Shown one piece after another: positions 61,196 to 64,000 of a stretch of 64,000 nucleotides of DNA. A model generated the notes under the pieces. The model did no database searches and was not told the DNA's origin. It saw only the letters and a program-made list of their open reading frames with translations. Source of the DNA: an uncultured Aquimarina sp. GTDB lineage: Bacteria; Bacteroidota; Bacteroidia; Flavobacteriales; Flavobacteriaceae. The position numbers and the translations under genes are program-made. The stretch's first letter is position 1. Each line of letters opens with the position of its first letter. Location of the stretch: positions 310,001 to 374,000 of the forward strand of contig CANMCO010000001.1 in assembly GCA_947496355.1 (NCBI GenBank), given 5' to 3'.

Positions 61196-61705
61196 CTATT
61201 TCCGTTTATACAGAGGGACAGAAGAACAAGCTTCCCCATACATGATACTTTTTGCTACTGGCTGTAATTTCTGAATTAAAGAGATATAGGCCCCCTCTGG
61301 AACAGGTTTATTAGCACAACCTTTTATGATAAGAAGTTTGTCATGATATTCTGAAACATCAAGATTATTAATAATTTCATTATAGAGTATAGTTTCAAGG
61401 GTTTCTAAGGAACCTACTACAACTTTTTTGGTGTGCGGAATTAAAGAACTCGTTAATAACAAATATGCCCACCCAGGAATAATTGCATCTGTAGAGCAGG
61501 TTAAAGCAACATATTTATCTTGGTATTGTGCCCAATTATGATCGGCAGCGTGTTTTCTAAAGTCTTTTTCACGTAAAATTAGTCCTTCAAAAAGCCAATC
61601 TTTGATATCAAAAAGTATGCGCTCACCTTCTGGATAATAATCCTCTAAGTCAAAGGTGATCAGGTTTTGATTATTCGCAACTCTATTTATTATTTCGTCT
61701 GCCAT
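61196..61705 (-). CDS. DUF2480-family protein
   Basis: 169 residues. ITFDLEDYYPEGERILFDIKDWLFEGLILREKDFR, YVALTCSTDAIIPGWAYLLL and IIKGCANKPVPEGAYISLI fit DUF2480, a Bacteroidota-specific family commonly encoded beside SUF genes. Two Cys (in CSTDAIIP and KGCANK) are conspicuous. Function unknown; an Fe-S related role is inferred from neighbours. Its ATG overlaps the upstream hotdog gene stop (TAATG), so it is coupled and last in the operon. Confidence 0.88.
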   Translation of the reverse strand: MADEIINRVANNQNLITFDLEDYYPEGERILFDIKDWLFEGLILREKDFRKHAADHNWAQYQDKYVALTCSTDAIIPGWAYLLLTSSLIPHTKKVVVGSLETLETILYNEIINNLDVSEYHDKLLIIKGCANKPVPEGAYISLIQKLQPVAKSIMYGEACSSVPLYKRK

Positions 61706-62142
61706 TATTTATATCCTATTTTTTCGGATAATTCTATTTTACTTTTTGCAAAATTTCCAGTTCCAAAAGCAATTTCTTTTCCATCTTCATTATATAACGT
61801 AGATTCTGCTACATAAAGGTTTTTAGACTTAAATTTCACCTTTCCTATTGCTGTAATTAAACCTTTATTAACGGGTCGGGTTAAGTTAATATTAAAAGAT
61901 GTTGTAAGCACAAATGCATCTTCAACGATCGAGTTTACAGCAAAAAATGCAGCATCATCAAGCAATTTAAAATATACAGAGCCATGCATTGCTCCCAAAG
62001 CATGAAAATACTTTTCGGATATTTCTAATCCAATTTGGGCCATTTCTTCAGATATTTTAACTGTGGTCGTATCGAATATCTTAGTATTGATATTGGCCTG
62101 CAAATACATTCTTTCCAATTTATCGTAATGTTCTTGATTCAT
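61705..62142 (-). CDS. PaaI-like hotdog-fold thioesterase
   Basis: 145 residues. The hotdog fold pattern is ALGAMHGSVYFKLLDDAAFFAVNSIVEDAFVLTTSFNINLTRPVNKGLITAIGKVKFKSKNLYVAESTLYNEDGKEIAFGTGNF, close to PaaI/DUF4442 thioesterases that hydrolyse acyl-CoA. The usual catalytic Asp/Glu region is DDAAFFAV. Middle member of the SUF-like operon, 50 bases after the DUF59 gene and overlapping DUF2480. Confidence 0.85.
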   Translation of the reverse strand: MNQEHYDKLERMYLQANINTKIFDTTTVKISEEMAQIGLEISEKYFHALGAMHGSVYFKLLDDAAFFAVNSIVEDAFVLTTSFNINLTRPVNKGLITAIGKVKFKSKNLYVAESTLYNEDGKEIAFGTGNFAKSKIELSEKIGYK

Positions 62143-62192
62143 TTTTGAACTTTAAGAAAGTGTATTTAGTTTTTTGAACTGAAAAGTTACCT

Positions 62193-62519
62193 TTATAGCA
62201 TTCCCAATTCCAGTTTTGCTTCTTCACTCATTAGATCTTGTGACCATGGTGGATCAAAAGTAAGCTCCATTTCTACATCATTTACCGCATTAAGAGATTT
62301 TACTTTTTCTCGTATTTCTTCGGGCAATGATTCTGCAACGGGGCAGTTGGGAGAAGTAAGTGTCATTAAGATTTTTACATCATAATCTTCATTAACAAAT
62401 ACATCGTAGATCAATCCTAATTCGTAAATATCTACGGGTATTTCTGGATCGTAAATCGTTTTTAGCACTCCTACAATCTTTTCTCCTAATTCGTTTGTAT
62501 CTATAGTGGTTTCACTCAT
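62193..62519 (-). CDS. DUF59/MIP18-family Fe-S assembly protein (SufT-like)
   Basis: 108 residues. VLKTIYDPEIPVDIYELGLIYDV, LMTLTSPNCPVAESLPEEI and VEMELTFDPPWSQDLMSEEAKLELG are diagnostic of DUF59/SufT; Cys in SPNCPV is conserved. The family helps mature or deliver Fe-S clusters, though the details are not settled. It begins 10 bases after the SufE-like gene. Confidence 0.92.
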   Translation of the reverse strand: MSETTIDTNELGEKIVGVLKTIYDPEIPVDIYELGLIYDVFVNEDYDVKILMTLTSPNCPVAESLPEEIREKVKSLNAVNDVEMELTFDPPWSQDLMSEEAKLELGML

Positions 62520-62529
62520 GTCTAAAACT

Positions 62530-62952
62530 TTAATTTAATTGTGTTTGATAAGCGATTGCATACATTTTTATTTGCTTTATCATGCTCACTAACCCATTGG
62601 CACGTGTTGGCGAAAGATGTTCTTTTAAACCAATTTCATCAATAAAGGCAGTATCAGCATTTATAATAGCGGTAGGATGTTGTCCTGAAAATGCCCTGAT
62701 TAGAATCGCAATAATACCTTTGGTAATAATAGCATCGCTATCTGCTGTAAAGTTTATTTTATCATCTTTCATTTCTGCATGAACCCAAACTTTACTTTGA
62801 CAGCCTTTAATAATATTATCGTCTGTTTTATATTTTTCGTCAATTAAAGGGAGAGATTTTCCTAATTCGATCATGTATTCGTATCGTTGCATCCAATCAT
62901 CAAACATACTGAATTCATCAACAATCTCTTCCTGAATTTCTTGTATAGTCAT
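62530..62952 (-). CDS. sufE: SufE-family cysteine desulfurase partner
   Basis: 140 residues. SufE accepts persulfide sulfur from the desulfurase SufS for Fe-S cluster assembly. The active Cys lies in IIKGCQSKVWVHAEM; LPLIDEKYKTDDN precedes it and GIIAILIRAFSGQHP follows. It is the first of the leftward set sufE-DUF59-hotdog-DUF2480. sufS and sufBCD are not in view and may lie elsewhere. Confidence 0.93.
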   Translation of the reverse strand: MTIQEIQEEIVDEFSMFDDWMQRYEYMIELGKSLPLIDEKYKTDDNIIKGCQSKVWVHAEMKDDKINFTADSDAIITKGIIAILIRAFSGQHPTAIINADTAFIDEIGLKEHLSPTRANGLVSMIKQIKMYAIAYQTQLN

Positions 62953-63084
62953 TGCCTATAAATTTTCAACAAAAGTACGATAAGAAATGAGCATAATCAA
63001 GATTTTCAATGTGAACCGAAAATGATTATTATGCAAGTTCTATCTGACATTAAAAGAACAATAAATTACGCTGATAAAATTATG

Positions 63085-63795
63085 CTATTCAATACTTTCT
63101 GACAATGATAGTATAGTCTTAACTAATTGTTTAATTTCCTCGGGAGGATTACCGTGATCAAAACCAACAGAAGTGTAGGTTTGAGCTTGTGTAATGATCT
63201 TTAATCTTGCATGAAGAGCGGCATCTGAAGCTCTTTTTCCGGTTGGGCTTTTAAGAGTATTGATTTTTTCGAGCTGTATGTTTTTGATAAATGAAAGAAT
63301 AGTTTCCCAATTCTCTTTAGAACATTTTATGGAACTTTTTTCCTTGAGACTTCTGTCTTTTGTTTTTTCTATTAGATCTTTGTTGATTTTGACTTGAAAA
63401 AAAGAACCTCTTGTACTGGCTTCGTAGACTACATTTACTATTTTTTCTTGTTGGGATATTGTTGAATCAATAATATTTTGACTCATCTCTTGATCTTTTT
63501 CTTTTGATGATATTTTAATCAAAGTGTATCGCAAAGAAGAACCATCTGCAGGTGGGTTTTTAATATTAGAAACGGCAACTTCTAATGTGTAATTATACCC
63601 TTCTTCGTACTCAAAACCTTCAATAGTATCATAAAAGTAAGCCCACTCATCTCTTGGACTTTCTTTATATAGCATACATTTTTGAGGGCCAACCCCAGTG
63701 CAATCTACTAGATGGCTGGCAATATACACTTGCTTTGTTTCTTTACAGGAAGAAAACAAAAATAGAAGATTCAATAGTAGGATGAGCTTATTCAT
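63085..63795 (-). CDS. DUF4377-like lipoprotein
   Basis: 236 residues. Lipobox FSSC (Cys17). Residues about 22-95 resemble DUF4377 (VASHLVDCTGVGPQKCMLYKESPRDEWAYFYDTIEGFEYEEGYNYTLEV), a domain found in bacterial lipoproteins and metalloprotease inhibitors such as HslJ-type proteins. The C-terminal half (about 110-236, SFIKNIQLEKINTLKSPTGKRASDAALHARLKI) is unassigned. It is not coupled to the SUF-like operon (132-base gap). Confidence 0.7.
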   Translation of the reverse strand: MNKLILLLNLLFLFSSCKETKQVYIASHLVDCTGVGPQKCMLYKESPRDEWAYFYDTIEGFEYEEGYNYTLEVAVSNIKNPPADGSSLRYTLIKISSKEKDQEMSQNIIDSTISQQEKIVNVVYEASTRGSFFQVKINKDLIEKTKDRSLKEKSSIKCSKENWETILSFIKNIQLEKINTLKSPTGKRASDAALHARLKIITQAQTYTSVGFDHGNPPEEIKQLVKTILSLSESIE

Positions 63796-63835
63796 AGTTG
63801 TGTTTTTCTATGCTAAAAATACTATTTTATATACA

Positions 63836-64000
63836 TTACTGAACTAATACTTTTACGAAACTTTCTCTAGGTCCGCCTTGTGCAAATACAGCCCTCATTC
63901 TGTCTTTTTGACCTTCAGTAAACATATGCATACAAGCATCATCACTATAATCCATATAGTTCATGGTCATGTCATTGGTATTACAACGTACCGTAGGGTA
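63836..64000 (-). CDS. C-terminus of an M43-like zinc metalloprotease (partial)
   Basis: The reading frame enters from the right edge and ends at a TAA at 63836-63838. About 54 visible residues include NTNDMTMNYMDYSDDACMHMFTEGQKDRMRAVF, matching the Met-turn and C-terminal region of M43 (pappalysin/cytophagalysin) metalloproteases, which are secreted in Bacteroidota. The zinc site HExxHxxGxxH would lie upstream of the window. Confidence 0.75.
   Translation of the reverse strand, partial: YPTVRCNTNDMTMNYMDYSDDACMHMFTEGQKDRMRAVFAQGGPRESFVKVLVQ

Noticed and set aside
1..64000. Prophage, integrative element or insertion sequence
   Set aside because: No transposase, integrase, phage structural or conjugation gene was recognised; gene order looks like ordinary chromosomal housekeeping and envelope genes.

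Overview
The window is AT-rich chromosomal DNA from a member of the Bacteroidota, most likely a marine gliding flavobacterium (Aquimarina-like is a guess from gene style, not a demonstrated identity). The evidence is type IX secretion (T9SS) machinery and cargo (a PorP/SprF-type barrel, type A and type B C-terminal sorting domains), many Bacteroidota-specific families (DUF4175, DUF3078, DUF2480, DUF5689, DUF2807), a TonB-dependent receptor, promoter-like boxes of the TAnnTTTG type, and almost no Shine-Dalgarno sequences. I see no prophage, transposase, CRISPR array, rRNA or conjugation gene. The only RNA gene I can support is a tRNA-Cys.

Layout. 1-6.3 kb: a three-gene leftward operon for surface proteins (type B T9SS cargo, a PorP/SprF barrel fused to a repeat-built coiled coil and SPOR-like repeats, and the start of a large PA-domain protein cut by the window edge). 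6.9-14.8 kb: leftward housekeeping block DUF4175 - ybeY - mnmG - small membrane protein, then a methyltransferase and an OmpH/Skp-like lipoprotein. Three near-perfect copies of the ParB-binding parS sequence lie in this block and a degraded fourth just beyond it. 15-27 kb: gltX, a PEGA-like/trypsin-like lipoprotein, DUF4177 + SPFH, glnS, folB, tRNA-Cys, a LysE exporter, a DUF2807 protein and rnr. 27-30 kb: small proteins, rpiB, a cation diffusion facilitator and an acetyltransferase. 30-35.6 kb: a DUF5689 lipoprotein and a TonB-dependent receptor beside a divergent secreted endonuclease/exonuclease/phosphatase (EEP) enzyme. 36-41 kb: CPA-type antiporter, universal stress protein, SulP anion transporter. 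41-47.6 kb: MBL hydrolase, three peptidases (S8, M1, S41) and rnpA. 47.8-57 kb: TPR-AraC regulator, small lipoproteins, a giant LTD/EEP extracellular nuclease with a T9SS signal, a PLAT-like lipoprotein and a second small EEP enzyme. 57-64 kb: hflX, two DUF3078 proteins, an acetyltransferase, a SufE/DUF59/hotdog/DUF2480 operon, a DUF4377-like lipoprotein and the tail of an M43-like metalloprotease.

How things fit together. Two themes stand out. First, chromosome organisation: parS copies, mnmG and rnpA (classical origin neighbours in many bacteria), a coding-strand switch near 27 kb and an AT-rich, DnaA-box-bearing gap at 27.65-28.2 kb together suggest that the window lies close to the replication origin. 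This is an inference that a whole-genome GC-skew plot would settle. Second, nucleic-acid handling outside the cell: three EEP-fold enzymes, two with export signals, occur with a TonB receptor/DUF5689 lipoprotein pair, suggesting scavenging of extracellular DNA or nucleotides/phosphate. The right third also carries several dispersed palindromic repeats in intergenic gaps.
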